Notes: generated by a model not told the origin, from the letters alone. A stretch of DNA of 64,000 nt from Cytobacillus sp. NJ13 (GCA_030348385.1 JAUCFP010000006.1:3933501-3997500), one strand, 5' to 3'. Positions 53,884 through 63,923 are shown, numbered from the stretch's first letter. Numbers and translations: made by a program.

Positions 53884-56800
53884 GTGAAAAAACAAAATAG
53901 GAAAAAGGCCGGTAAAATAGCTTCATATGCCCTTACTTCTGCATTAGTTTTATCAAGCTTCAGCTACACAGCTTCTGCAACTACCAAAAGTTCAAATGAC
54001 TTCTACGACCAAAAAATTAGCCAAATTAAAGAATTAAAAGCAGAGACATTAAAGAAAACAGAACTTAAAGATAAGACTCTTAAATCTGAATTAAAAGCTT
54101 CTGATAAAGTTCGCGTAATTGTTGAACTTGACGGAAAAACACCTTTAGAGACTGCAACTGAAGAAGGCAAACTTTACAAAGAATTATCAGAATCGACAAA
54201 AAAATCACTGGCTTCAAAAGTGATAAAACAGCAAAGTTCGGTGAAAAGTGCGATTAAATCAAAGGGTGTAAAATTTGAATATCTTAAAAACTTCTCTACC
54301 GCTTTTAATGGATTCAGCGGTGAAGTAAAATACGGGGAAGTCGCTAAAATTGAAGGTTTATCTGGTGTTAAAGCAGTTTACTTAGCCAATGCTTACAACC
54401 GTCCAGAAGTAGAGCCTAACATGAAGACAAGCCACAGTTTTATCCAGTCAGCTGCCACTTGGGGAGATGCCGGATATAAAGGGGAAGGAATGATTGTTTC
54501 CGTAATTGACACAGGTGTCGATCCTTCCCATAAAGATTTCCAGAATATTGATAAAGCCAATGCTGATCTGGAAAAGAGCGAAGTAGATGCCCTTGTTAAA
54601 GAAGATGGCCTAAAAGGTAAATATTATTCAGATAAAGTACCTTATGGCTATAACTACTATGACAGCAATGACACTATTTTAGACCTTGGACCTGCTGCCT
54701 CCATGCATGGTATGCACGTTGCCGGTACAGTCGCAGCAAATGGGGATGAAAAAACTGGAGGCATCAAGGGTGTCGCTCCTGAAGCACAGGTTCTTGGCAT
54801 GAAAGTATTCAGTAACGATCCGAATTTCCCGTCAACATGGTCTGATGTTTATTTAGCGGCCATTGATGATTCTATTAAACTCGGTGCAGATGTATTAAAT
54901 ATGAGCTTAGGTTCAACTGCTGCCTTTTATGAGGAAAATGGAGCCGAAGATGTTGCGATTACAAGAGCTGTAGAAAACGGAATTGTAGCAGCTGTTTCTG
55001 CGGGTAACTCTGCACATCTAGGAAGCGGCTGGGATGCGCCATATGCTAAGAACCCGGATATTGGGGTTGTTGGATCTCCAGGATTAAATCCGGATACACT
55101 GCAGGTTGCTGCTTCAGGTAACGTAGCATATTTATACCAGCATCAAGCAACAGTAGGCGGAAAGACATTTACTGGATATGGAGTGGATGATTGGTCCAGT
55201 CTGGCTGCTTCTGGTTTAGAGCTTGTAAGCTTATCTCAGGCAAATGGTGTGACGGAAGAAAGCGGAAAGGCTTGTAAAGTTTGCGGAAACCCTTCTGATT
55301 ACGAAGGTGTCGATGTAGAAGGCAAGATTGTCGTTGTTAAGCGCGGAACTCTATCATTCTTTGACAAAACAGTAAATGCTGCAGAAGCAGGTGCAGCTGG
55401 GATCATTGTATATGATTCAGGCGGCGGAACATTCTATGAGAACCAGGGCGGCTGGGATGTGCCGTTTATGATGCTTTCAGCTGGTGATGGAGAAGAACTT
55501 GAAAAAGCGATTGCGAATGGTGATGCAACTGCTTCTGTTGCCCAAACCAGCAAAAAAGAAGATCCGGTAATGGGCCGAATGACTGACTTCACTTCATGGG
55601 GTGTAACGCCTGATTTAAGGTTGAAGCCTGAAATCACAGCTCCTGGCGGAAATATCTACTCTACTGTAAATGACGATAAGTACACAGTTATGAGCGGAAC
55701 TTCCATGGCAGCTCCTCATGTTGCCGGCGGATCTGCATTGGTTCAGCAATATCTGCAAGAGGATGACAGATTCTCTGATCTGGATTTTGAACAGCGTACA
55801 AGATTGGCGAAGGTGCTATTAGTTAATACAGCGAAAACAATTGATGATGTTCATGGACAGCCTTTCTCACCTCGCCGTCAGGGTGCTGGCATGATGCAAA
55901 CATTTAGCGCTGTTTCTTCACCAGCTATTTTAACTGAGCAGTCAACAGGGGAAGCGAAAGTAGAACTTTTTGACTTTAAAGAAACTAAATTTGACCTGCC
56001 TTTAGCGGTTACCAATATTTCTGAATCAGAAGAAGTTACTTATAACGTAAAAACACGTGTACTAGCTGATACAATTCAGCAGGTTGAAGGCGAAGAAGAC
56101 CGCAATGCTCTAATTGCCGGGGATCTTACTGGTGTTGAAGTTGATGGTCCTGAGACAGTGACAGTGGCTCCAGGTGAAACTGTAGAGTTCACAGTCACAG
56201 TTGATATCTCTAAAGCAAAACTTCCAGGGTTGGATAAGGATGGAAAGCCAATTTCCCTTAACCTTAAAGAAGATATCTTTGTAGAAGGTTTTGTGCATTT
56301 AGAAGATGCCAAGAAAGATAGTGCAAACCCAACACTAACTGTACCTTACCTGGGATTCTATGGTGAGTGGGACCGCCCTGAAATCTTCGATGGCTTTAAG
56401 ACTCTAGGGGAAAACAGATTCTATGATGCGTTCCCTACAGAGACAGATATGCTGGTTGAAAATGGTGATTATTTCGCAGATATGTTAAAAGTAGATGGCA
56501 AGGATGTATACGCATTCTCACCGAATGGCGATGGCAACCTTGACGATATCAACGCTCTTCCAGCTATGCTTCGTAATGCCAAGGAATTGCAGACGAATAT
56601 CCTTGATAAAGATGGCAAGCAGGTAGCAAGAGTAAATCTTGAATCAAATGTCAGAAAGAATTGGTTTGATTCAGGTGATACCAATCCTTATGACTTCAAT
56701 CCTGAACGCGCCTGGGATGGAAAAATTAAAGGAGAAGCGGCGGAAGATGGCTTATATTACTATGAGCTAAAAGGAAAAGTTCATTACGAGGGTGCTGAAT

Positions 56801-58527
56801 GGCAAACGAAGAAAGTGCCTGTATACGTAGATAAAACAGCTCCTAAGCTTGAGGCTGAATATGATGCTGAAACCAAAACTGTAAGCTGGGAAGCTTCTGA
56901 TGCAGGTGTTGGTATTGCGGCTTATGCTGTGTTTGTAAATGGAGTGAAAGTAGCTGATGCAGCTGCAGATAAAACAAGTGTTGTTCTTGATTCCATTCCT
57001 GATAAAGCTGTTGTTGAAGTAGCTGCTGTCGATAAGGTTTATAATGTGTCCTTCGATGAAGTAGCTGTAGGGGATTCTGGTCTCCCAATCATTGATGTCT
57101 CTACTGATGAGCTTGTTCCATTTGGACAATACAATACTCGTTCCATTACATTCTCTGGACTGGTACATGAGGATATCGCCCTTAAGTCTTTAACTGTAAA
57201 TGGCAAGGATGTTTCTTTCAAGCAAAACGATAAAGGGGAATATGAATTTACAGCAACTGTTACGTTTGAACAGGACGGAAAATATGATGTCCAAATCGTA
57301 GCAACAGACGTTTCCGGAAAAGAGTTTTCATTTGCCCGCAAAATCATGATTGATACAACCAGCCCTGTATTAAACACGGATGCTCCTAGATTTGTTGATA
57401 AAGAAGTTGAAGAAGTTACATTTAATGTTGATATTGAAGATAACTTCAATGCCTTTACATTATTATTAGATGGGGAAAAGGTATTCGTTCAGCAGATGGA
57501 AGAATTGGCTGAGCCTGATACTGCAACTGCGGAAGTTACTGTTCCTGTAAAAGAAGGGGACAACTCCTTCACATTAACTCTTGTAGATGGTGCAGGAAAC
57601 GAAACTGAACAAGAAGTAAGCATCTACCGTAACGAAGATGCCGAACGTGTAAACCGTATTTCTGGTGCTGACCGTTATGTGACAGCTGTTGAAATCAGCA
57701 AAAAAGGCTGGACTGAAGCTGATACTGTCGTATTGGCACGCGGTGATAACTATGCCGATGCTCTTGCGGGTATCCCGTTAGCTAAGAAGAATGATGCTCC
57801 ATTGCTATTAACAAAACCGAACAGTCTTTCGGATGCAACAAAGGCTGAAATTGAGCGTTTAGGTGCCAAAAATGTAATTATTCTCGGAGGAAAAGGTGCT
57901 GTAAGTGAAGCAATTGCTCAAGACCTGGAAGACTCTGGATTAAATGTTGATCGTTTATCCGGCAAAGACCGTTTTGCAACAGCTGCAGCCATTGCATATG
58001 AGGTAGCTCCTAATGGAGCAGAAGAAGTTGTTGTAGTTAGAGGCAAGGACTTCCCAGATGCTCTATCTGCTGCTGCCTATGCGGCTTCAAATGGAATGCC
58101 GATTCTATTAACTGAAATGTATAGCCTTCCATCTGTAACAAGCACTGCTATCAGAGATTTAGGTGCTACCAAGTCACTGGTAATTGGCGGAACTGGAGTT
58201 GTTTCTTTCTCAGTAGCAAGTGAATTGCCTAACCCTTACCGTATTGGCGGGAAGACTCGTTATGAAACTTCTTTAAATGTTGCCAAGCATTTTGATAACG
58301 GTGCTTACGAGTACTATGTAGCAACTGGAAAGCAATTTGCCGATGCTCTTGCGGGTGCCGCTTTAGCTGCTAAGAATGATACAGGCATTTTGTTAACTGA
58401 TGCTAACTTGCCGGCAGAGACAGAAGCTTTCCTTGCTGAAGAATCCGTGGAAAAGGTTACGGTACTTGGTGGAAAAGGTGCTGTTAGCGAGACTGTATTT
58501 ACTAAGTTAAAAAATCTATTTAAGTAA
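53884..58527 (+). CDS. Cell-wall subtilase (S8) with PA domain and three CWB2 repeats
   Basis: The 1547-residue protein starts at GTG after GGGGGAAG. A signal peptide (about 1-33) and an inhibitor-like propeptide (about 70-170) precede the peptidase. The triad is complete: Asp209 in SVIDTGVD, His275 in HGMHVAGT and Ser607 in SGTSMAAPHVAGG. A protease-associated domain is inserted at about 440-560 (GKIVVVKRGTLSFFDK). Beta-sandwich and Ig-like domains follow, then three CWB2 repeats from about residue 1255. The layout resembles Vpr and lactocepin-type peptidases but with a CWB2 anchor. It could mature or shed other surface proteins. Confidence 0.93.
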   Translation: MKKQNRKKAGKIASYALTSALVLSSFSYTASATTKSSNDFYDQKISQIKELKAETLKKTELKDKTLKSELKASDKVRVIVELDGKTPLETATEEGKLYKELSESTKKSLASKVIKQQSSVKSAIKSKGVKFEYLKNFSTAFNGFSGEVKYGEVAKIEGLSGVKAVYLANAYNRPEVEPNMKTSHSFIQSAATWGDAGYKGEGMIVSVIDTGVDPSHKDFQNIDKANADLEKSEVDALVKEDGLKGKYYSDKVPYGYNYYDSNDTILDLGPAASMHGMHVAGTVAANGDEKTGGIKGVAPEAQVLGMKVFSNDPNFPSTWSDVYLAAIDDSIKLGADVLNMSLGSTAAFYEENGAEDVAITRAVENGIVAAVSAGNSAHLGSGWDAPYAKNPDIGVVGSPGLNPDTLQVAASGNVAYLYQHQATVGGKTFTGYGVDDWSSLAASGLELVSLSQANGVTEESGKACKVCGNPSDYEGVDVEGKIVVVKRGTLSFFDKTVNAAEAGAAGIIVYDSGGGTFYENQGGWDVPFMMLSAGDGEELEKAIANGDATASVAQTSKKEDPVMGRMTDFTSWGVTPDLRLKPEITAPGGNIYSTVNDDKYTVMSGTSMAAPHVAGGSALVQQYLQEDDRFSDLDFEQRTRLAKVLLVNTAKTIDDVHGQPFSPRRQGAGMMQTFSAVSSPAILTEQSTGEAKVELFDFKETKFDLPLAVTNISESEEVTYNVKTRVLADTIQQVEGEEDRNALIAGDLTGVEVDGPETVTVAPGETVEFTVTVDISKAKLPGLDKDGKPISLNLKEDIFVEGFVHLEDAKKDSANPTLTVPYLGFYGEWDRPEIFDGFKTLGENRFYDAFPTETDMLVENGDYFADMLKVDGKDVYAFSPNGDGNLDDINALPAMLRNAKELQTNILDKDGKQVARVNLESNVRKNWFDSGDTNPYDFNPERAWDGKIKGEAAEDGLYYYELKGKVHYEGAEWQTKKVPVYVDKTAPKLEAEYDAETKTVSWEASDAGVGIAAYAVFVNGVKVADAAADKTSVVLDSIPDKAVVEVAAVDKVYNVSFDEVAVGDSGLPIIDVSTDELVPFGQYNTRSITFSGLVHEDIALKSLTVNGKDVSFKQNDKGEYEFTATVTFEQDGKYDVQIVATDVSGKEFSFARKIMIDTTSPVLNTDAPRFVDKEVEEVTFNVDIEDNFNAFTLLLDGEKVFVQQMEELAEPDTATAEVTVPVKEGDNSFTLTLVDGAGNETEQEVSIYRNEDAERVNRISGADRYVTAVEISKKGWTEADTVVLARGDNYADALAGIPLAKKNDAPLLLTKPNSLSDATKAEIERLGAKNVIILGGKGAVSEAIAQDLEDSGLNVDRLSGKDRFATAAAIAYEVAPNGAEEVVVVRGKDFPDALSAAAYAASNGMPILLTEMYSLPSVTSTAIRDLGATKSLVIGGTGVVSFSVASELPNPYRIGGKTRYETSLNVAKHFDNGAYEYYVATGKQFADALAGAALAAKNDTGILLTDANLPAETEAFLAEESVEKVTVLGGKGAVSETVFTKLKNLFK

Positions 58528-58537
58528 TTGAAAAAAG

Positions 58538-58566
58538 AAGGCTGACTCAAATGAGTCAGCCTTTTT
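58538..58566. terminator. Bidirectional terminator shared by the subtilase and the second polysaccharide operon
   Basis: AAGGCTGACTCA and TGAGTCAGCCTT form a perfect 12-bp stem with a two-base loop and T or A tails on each side. It overlaps the stop codon of the minus-strand polymerase gene. Confidence 0.88.
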
Positions 58567-59830
58567 CACTTTCTAAAGAATGGTCAGGATTGCGTTCCCT
58601 TCTTAAATATTCTCTTTTTTGAACAATATATCCAAGGGTCACCCCATACAGCAGCCACATCGGCCAGAAGTAAAATAAGCTGCTTGGCCCCAGGCAAGAT
58701 ATCGCAAATCCAATGAAGCTTAAGAAAAGGGTCAAAGCCAGTTTATTTGTCCTTTTATCAGACCAGTAAATCAAATATAACTGGATTAAGATATAGCCAA
58801 AGAATACGCAATAACCTGTGAATATAATAAGCCCATAGTTTGTGAGGACCTCAAGCCACCAGTTATGGGGATTAGTGAAGCCCAGTGTATTAAACATAGG
58901 ATTAATATTATGCTGGAAGTTTCCTGGACCGACTCCTAACATAAAGGATTGAAAGGATGAATAGAGACCATTTAAGTATAAATTCATCCTTATGAAACCT
59001 GATCCCTGTCCAGCTTTGATCCCTTCAAATAATGAAGCATTTGCAAGATAATAAAAGATGCCAGCTGCTGCTAGGAATAGGAGTGGGCTGAATAGCAGAA
59101 ATAGACGGGTGCCATGTTTAATCAGGTTTTTAAATGATAGTAATGCAAATAGAAGTACTTGCAGAACAATCGCCATTACACTTAATCGGGCATCATTTAA
59201 ATACGTAATTAACAAGATGGCAATAATCATACCGGCATTTATTAATTTGAATAATATCGGCTTTTTTAGCAGTCCCGCTAAATAGAATGGAACGATCATG
59301 ACTAAGTATAAAGCAAAGTCATTTTCATTGTAAAAGAAGCCTGTAGCCCGACTCGCTGTGGCATCCGTAAATCTTTCTGCTTCAATAACGAAACGGGAGG
59401 TAGGCAAATGGATATTAAATTTAAACTCCAACACAGAGATCAGTACCAATACAAAGCCGCTAATCCAAAATGTTTTCGTTATCAAGCTGCTCTTAAGGTG
59501 CTGCAGTAAAAAGATCAAAACAATAATTAACAATAAGAAGACGGCAAAGTAATAAAGCTCCTTCACTGCTGTCCCTTTATTGCTTGTCCATACTAGCGAA
59601 AGGGCGCCATAGTAAAACCAAATTCCCAGAAATGCCAGCGGGAATTTAATATGATCAGTAATCAAAGGATTTCTCTTAAGAAAAATCTGATCAAGCATAA
59701 TAATGAATAGCACTCCGATAACCAGCCTTAATAGTGTTATTCGTAAGGGGCCAATGGGAACATTAAAGAAAAACGAGTCTATAAAAATCAGAGCAAATAC
59801 AACTATATAAGCTGTGGCTTTCCAATTCAT
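58556..59830 (-). CDS. O-antigen-ligase-family membrane protein (probable Wzy polymerase)
   Basis: The 424-residue protein has about 11-12 transmembrane helices and a long extracellular loop with GVGPGNFQHNINPMFNTLGFTNPHNWWLEVLTNYG, matching the Wzy_C (O-antigen ligase/polymerase) pattern. In Gram-positives such proteins polymerise polysaccharide repeat units. It is the last gene of the minus-strand operon; 11 bases separate it from the glycosyltransferase. Its stop codon lies in the shared terminator. Confidence 0.87.
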   Translation of the reverse strand: MNWKATAYIVVFALIFIDSFFFNVPIGPLRITLLRLVIGVLFIIMLDQIFLKRNPLITDHIKFPLAFLGIWFYYGALSLVWTSNKGTAVKELYYFAVFLLLIIVLIFLLQHLKSSLITKTFWISGFVLVLISVLEFKFNIHLPTSRFVIEAERFTDATASRATGFFYNENDFALYLVMIVPFYLAGLLKKPILFKLINAGMIIAILLITYLNDARLSVMAIVLQVLLFALLSFKNLIKHGTRLFLLFSPLLFLAAAGIFYYLANASLFEGIKAGQGSGFIRMNLYLNGLYSSFQSFMLGVGPGNFQHNINPMFNTLGFTNPHNWWLEVLTNYGLIIFTGYCVFFGYILIQLYLIYWSDKRTNKLALTLFLSFIGFAISCLGPSSLFYFWPMWLLYGVTLGYIVQKREYLRRERNPDHSLESEKG

Positions 59831-59841
59831 GTTGAGTACCT

Positions 59842-60990
59842 CTAAACTAGAGTTTGATATATTCTTAAAATTTGTTTCGTAATCACTTCTTCACTGAATC
59901 TTGCCGAACAATCTTCGCGTATTTCTTTTGAGTCATAATCTGAGTAGTTATGGCAGACCTTTTCCATCGCTTGGCGGAGCTTTTCTTCGTTATCAACAGG
60001 AACAATAATTCCGTTCTTTTCATTAACAATCGAACGGGGTCCTCCCGAGTCTGTTGAAATCACCGGCTTTCCGCAGGCCAGGGCCTCAATTAGCACAACC
60101 CCGAAGGTTTCAAATTTACTGGCAAGTACAAAAGCGTCACACGCATTCATCTGCTGTATTACTTCATCCCGGTTTATTGCACCCAGAAATATAACTTGCT
60201 TATCAACACCCAAGGTTTTGGCCAGGTTCATTAATTCTTCTTTTTGGGCGCCGTCTCCACCGATAAATAGCTCCGCTTCCTGATCTTTGAAGCCGCCGGC
60301 AAAACTTCTGATCAGTAAGTCCATCCCCTTATTGGGCGTTAATAAAGCCAGCGAGAAGAATCTAAACTTATTCGTTTTGCCTGTCTCAACAAGCTCTGCA
60401 TTCTGAAAGCTTTTGAAATCTACTATGTTGGGGATTTCAATAATTTCTTTGTCTGTATAAAGCGCCAGTGATCTTTTTAAACTTGGTCCAACTGAAATAA
60501 TTCTGTCTGTTTGCTTCAGCGTTTTAATGATTTCTTTTTCTTCATATGGCTTAAGCAGGCCTCTAACTAGTTTGCTCGAATGCTCGGTAACAACAAGAGG
60601 AATCTTTTCTTCCGCCGCTATTTTTGCTGCTGCCCAGCCCCCCCAAAGACATGAGTGGGCATGGATAATATCTGGCTTCCCTTCTGCTTTAGCCATTTGG
60701 CTGAACAGTGTTTTTAATCTTAAATAATAGATATATCCTGTAGCATAAGGGATTCTGGCAGGGAAGGGGTTATACCCTCTGTAGCGGTATGTTTTTATAC
60801 CATCCTCATCCTCGACTTTGATCCCTTTTTTCCAATTGGCATTATAGGAACGCATGGTCTTTATTTCAGGATAGATAACAGTAACGTCACATCCGCTTTT
60901 TTGGATAGCTTTTGCCTGCTCCTTGAAGAATATGCCTAAAATCGGATTTTCTTTAATAGGGTACCATGAAGGGATGATTAAGACTTTCAT
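59842..60990 (-). CDS. Glycosyltransferase, GT4 family
   Basis: The 382-residue GT-B enzyme opens with MKVLIIPSWYPIKENPILGIFFKEQ, has HAHSCLWGGWAA in the N-terminal lobe and, in the C-terminal lobe, LTPNKGMDLLIRSF, FIGGDGAQKEEL and SKFETFGVVLIEALACGKPVI with the E-x7-E nucleotide-sugar pattern. It should add a sugar to a lipid-linked intermediate at the membrane. It overlaps the flippase gene by four bases, showing tight operon structure. It is the only glycosyltransferase in this operon, so the remaining sugars must come from enzymes elsewhere. Confidence 0.9.
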   Translation of the reverse strand: MKVLIIPSWYPIKENPILGIFFKEQAKAIQKSGCDVTVIYPEIKTMRSYNANWKKGIKVEDEDGIKTYRYRGYNPFPARIPYATGYIYYLRLKTLFSQMAKAEGKPDIIHAHSCLWGGWAAAKIAAEEKIPLVVTEHSSKLVRGLLKPYEEKEIIKTLKQTDRIISVGPSLKRSLALYTDKEIIEIPNIVDFKSFQNAELVETGKTNKFRFFSLALLTPNKGMDLLIRSFAGGFKDQEAELFIGGDGAQKEELMNLAKTLGVDKQVIFLGAINRDEVIQQMNACDAFVLASKFETFGVVLIEALACGKPVISTDSGGPRSIVNEKNGIIVPVDNEEKLRQAMEKVCHNYSDYDSKEIREDCSARFSEEVITKQILRIYQTLV

Positions 60991-62306
60991 GATCTTTTAA
61001 CCGCCTTATTGATTAGTCGTTTGAAAAGGATAAGATCCTCTTTTTGCAGTAGAAGCATCTTTGAATAAGATACGCCAGTTTCCCTTTTGAATAAAAACAT
61101 TTTAACCAGTGTACTTAAACTATAAGTGACTGAGGTACTTATAGCTGCCCCAGCTATTCCAACTTTGGGAATGAGCAGGATATTTAAAATAATATTAGAA
61201 GCTACTGTGAAAATAGAAGTGTACATATTTAGCTCTGGCTTCCCTCTCCCTGCCAGATCATTGGAAAGTATTCGATCAACAGAGAATAAGATAATTCCAG
61301 GCAGCAGCATTTTTAAAATATCGGAACTGTCTGCATATGCCTCTCCAAATAGCAATCTGAAAATGAGATCGCTGGCAAAGTAAAAAACGATACCGGCTAT
61401 TATAGAAAAGAATAGAACGTTTCTGCTTATAACGCTTGTTAGTTTATTTTTACTATCAACATCACTTGAAGAAGAGATGGCTGGGTATAAAACAGAAGAA
61501 ATGGATTGAGAAACAATCCATAACCTTTCTGCGATACTGACAGCCACTCCGTATAAGCCAACCGCCGCTGGGTTAAGGAACATTGAAATAAGGTAGATAT
61601 CAGCTCTGTAATTTATGAATGACAATACATTGCTGAAATGGGCTTTAAAGCCGAATGAGAAGGATTCCTTAAAATAAGCCTTGGAAAAGCTCCCTGATAA
61701 CAAATTGGTTTTTAGATTTTTATTCAGCAGGATTAGCGTTACTATAAATTGCGTTACAACCCCTGCAATAAAAGCAATGACTGTTCCGACAAGACCGATC
61801 TTGAGCACAAAAATAAATAAAACCAGAGTAATCAATGCGGCCAGCTGCCTTAATAGAGCCAGTGAATTAAAGGATTTAAAATCCTGGACTCCCTGAAAAA
61901 TAACCAGATAAAAATCATTAAGCATTAGCAGCGGCATGATCAGCAGAATGAAGTAAAGGTAATTTGGCGGCACCCCTTCAAAGAACTTGTCCGAAAAAAA
62001 CATAACTCCTATAAGGCCAATAATGACAGCTGCAAGACTTAAAACAGCTCCTGAAGCAGTATTCGTCTTGATAATATCCTTTATGTCATATTTCTTCTGT
62101 CCAACGTAATACACACTGGAGGTACCTACACCCAAATTAAGCAGGGTCATAAGGGTAGTAGGAAGCAGGACAATCAGCTGGTACAAGCCATTCCCCTCTG
62201 GCCCCAATGATCTTGCAATAATTATGGAGGCCAAAAGGCCAAGTAAAATCCCTGAGATTTGCCTGCTTAATGTCATGATCGTATTTTTAACAAATGAATT
62301 GCTCAT
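60987..62306 (-). CDS. Oligosaccharide flippase (Wzx-type, MOP superfamily)
   Basis: The 439-residue protein begins with SNSFVKNTIMTLSRQISGILLGLLASIIIARSLGPEGNGLY, the typical N-terminus of polysaccharide flippases, and has about 12-14 transmembrane helices. It is clearly different in sequence from the flippase at 30.3 kb. It should carry lipid-linked repeat units outward for the Wzy-like protein two genes downstream. It follows the Wzz gene by 82 bases that include a hairpin. Confidence 0.88.
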   Translation of the reverse strand: MSNSFVKNTIMTLSRQISGILLGLLASIIIARSLGPEGNGLYQLIVLLPTTLMTLLNLGVGTSSVYYVGQKKYDIKDIIKTNTASGAVLSLAAVIIGLIGVMFFSDKFFEGVPPNYLYFILLIMPLLMLNDFYLVIFQGVQDFKSFNSLALLRQLAALITLVLFIFVLKIGLVGTVIAFIAGVVTQFIVTLILLNKNLKTNLLSGSFSKAYFKESFSFGFKAHFSNVLSFINYRADIYLISMFLNPAAVGLYGVAVSIAERLWIVSQSISSVLYPAISSSSDVDSKNKLTSVISRNVLFFSIIAGIVFYFASDLIFRLLFGEAYADSSDILKMLLPGIILFSVDRILSNDLAGRGKPELNMYTSIFTVASNIILNILLIPKVGIAGAAISTSVTYSLSTLVKMFLFKRETGVSYSKMLLLQKEDLILFKRLINKAVKRS

Positions 62307-62333
62307 ATAAACACCTTCTGTTTTTAACCGGCA

Positions 62334-62375
62334 AAACCCTTAAAACACCAGTGGCATCAAGGATTTTAAGGGTTT
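62334..62375 (-). terminator. Hairpin between the Wzz and flippase genes
   Basis: AAACCCTTAAAA and TTTTAAGGGTTT form a perfect 12-bp stem with an 18-base loop just after the minus-strand Wzz stop codon. The T tail on that strand is short, so it may lower rather than stop downstream expression. Confidence 0.5.
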
Positions 62376-62388
62376 CAATATTATAAAA

Positions 62389-63135
62389 CTATTTTCGCTC
62401 CGATAATGCGCGGCGAGCGTTAATGATATATTTCCAAAGCACTAGAAGGACCAGCATTAGTTGGAAGCCAAAGGCACCTGCCAATAGGATATTTTTTAAA
62501 AGATTATTTGATGACTGAACTGTTGATACTTCTATTAGCTCTGGGCTCTCTGCTAAAGCTAGATCATATTCAGCCTCACCAAGGTCCGCTCTATACTTTT
62601 CTGCAACTTCCTCTTTATTTATTAATACCTCAATATAATTGACACGCTTTTCTTCATCTGCATTTTCATCAATTAGTTGAGTATATTGTGAAATGGCCTC
62701 TTCTGTTTTATTCACTTTTTCCTCAAGGGCATTTTTGTATTTTTCCTGAACTTTGTACTGTTTATTAAAGCGATCTATCAGATCATCTGAATATTGTTCT
62801 CCCAATTTTTTTGTATTGGATTCAACATCTTCTTTATCAGGTCCACTTAAGCTTAGTGTAATTTGTAGCGGTTCAGCAATTTTAACATTTAGAGAACCAC
62901 GAAGGTTTTGTGGAACTTCTTCTTTATATTCTTCAGTGATTAAGATAGGTTTGGACAATTTTTCATTATTTCCGTTCCCAGTAAAAACCAGCGCAGTCGA
63001 AGTATACACAGTCTGCTTTGTATAACTAAGCCCGGCACCAATCACCATGCACAAAATAGTAAAGCCAATCAGCAGAAGCTTCTTTTTCCAAATGAACTTG
63101 ATATAGTCGTAAACAGGATATTTTATCTTCTCCAT
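62389..63135 (-). CDS. Wzz-type chain-length determinant
   Basis: The 248-residue protein has an N-terminal helix (about 18-37) and a C-terminal helix (about 214-236) around an extracellular region with a predicted coiled coil (EKYKNALEEKVNKTEEAISQY). This is the two-helix Wzz/polysaccharide co-polymerase layout. No tyrosine kinase gene follows, unlike the first operon, so regulation may differ. ATG follows AAGGAGAATTACTA on the minus strand. It leads the second polysaccharide operon. Confidence 0.82.
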   Translation of the reverse strand: MEKIKYPVYDYIKFIWKKKLLLIGFTILCMVIGAGLSYTKQTVYTSTALVFTGNGNNEKLSKPILITEEYKEEVPQNLRGSLNVKIAEPLQITLSLSGPDKEDVESNTKKLGEQYSDDLIDRFNKQYKVQEKYKNALEEKVNKTEEAISQYTQLIDENADEEKRVNYIEVLINKEEVAEKYRADLGEAEYDLALAESPELIEVSTVQSSNNLLKNILLAGAFGFQLMLVLLVLWKYIINARRALSERK

Positions 63136-63217
63136 TAGTAATTCTCCTTAAAATTATCAAAATAAAAACATTTTTATCTTACCATAGATATCTAAAATAA
63201 TTCCACCTGCGGCATAT

Positions 63218-63226
63218 TGATATAAT
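63218..63226 (+). promoter_or_regulatory. Extended -10 promoter upstream of the sigma factor gene
   Basis: TGATATAAT gives a perfect TATAAT with extended TG, about 145 bases before the sigma factor start. Its distance leaves a long leader. Confidence 0.4.
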
Positions 63227-63371
63227 GGTTTGAATTTACTTTTTATGAAGTAAGTGTAAATCTATGAGAGGCAATGGATAAACATTAAGTGATTACGTAT
63301 TAGATCATTTTTCTTATAACTTGAACAAATATTCCTTGCATGCTCGTCTAACTATTGAAAGGGGGATGAAG

Positions 63372-63923
63372 ATGAATGCCGAAAAAATAGAAAATGGCAA
63401 TCCCAATCATAACATAGAACAAATAATAGAAGAACTTATGATTGAGCATGGAAACGAACTAACCTTTCTTGCCTATTCTTACGTAAAAAACGCTGAGGAA
63501 GCAAAAGACATTGTACAGAACGTGTTTGTAGCTGCCTTTCAGCACTTGACATCATTTAGAGGTGATAGTTCCATAAAAACTTGGCTTTATCAGATTACGA
63601 TTAATAAATGCAAGGACCATTTGAAAAGCTCCTTGTTTAAACGAGTAGTCCTCTTAGGTACGAACCCTGTAACAAACAAAAAGGAATCTCCTATTGATGA
63701 AAACTATTTGGAGCAGGAAGCTTCTAAGGTAATTAAAAAAGCAGTTTTTACATTAAGGTTAAAGTACAGGGAAGTCATTTTGATGAGATATTATCAGGAT
63801 TTAACCATAAAGGAAATCTCCACTATACTAAATCTTCCAGAAGCAACAGTACATACAAGGCTTCGCCGGGCCAAGAAGCAGCTGGCACCTTTATTGGAAA
63901 AGGAGGTATTTTCAAATGAATAG
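63372..63923 (+). CDS. ECF-type RNA polymerase sigma factor
   Basis: The ATG at 63372 lies six bases after GAAAGGGGG; an ATG at 63366 abuts that site, and a start at 63321 would leave it unused. The 183-residue protein has sigma region 2 (LAYSYVKNAEEAKDIVQNVFVAAF and GDSSIKTWLYQITINKCKD) and region 4 (LKYREVILMRYYQDLTIKEIS then LPEATVHTRLRRAKKQL), with no other domain. Such factors usually respond to envelope stress and are held by an anti-sigma factor. The next gene overlaps by eight bases and could encode that partner. Confidence 0.92.
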   Translation: MNAEKIENGNPNHNIEQIIEELMIEHGNELTFLAYSYVKNAEEAKDIVQNVFVAAFQHLTSFRGDSSIKTWLYQITINKCKDHLKSSLFKRVVLLGTNPVTNKKESPIDENYLEQEASKVIKKAVFTLRLKYREVILMRYYQDLTIKEISTILNLPEATVHTRLRRAKKQLAPLLEKEVFSNE

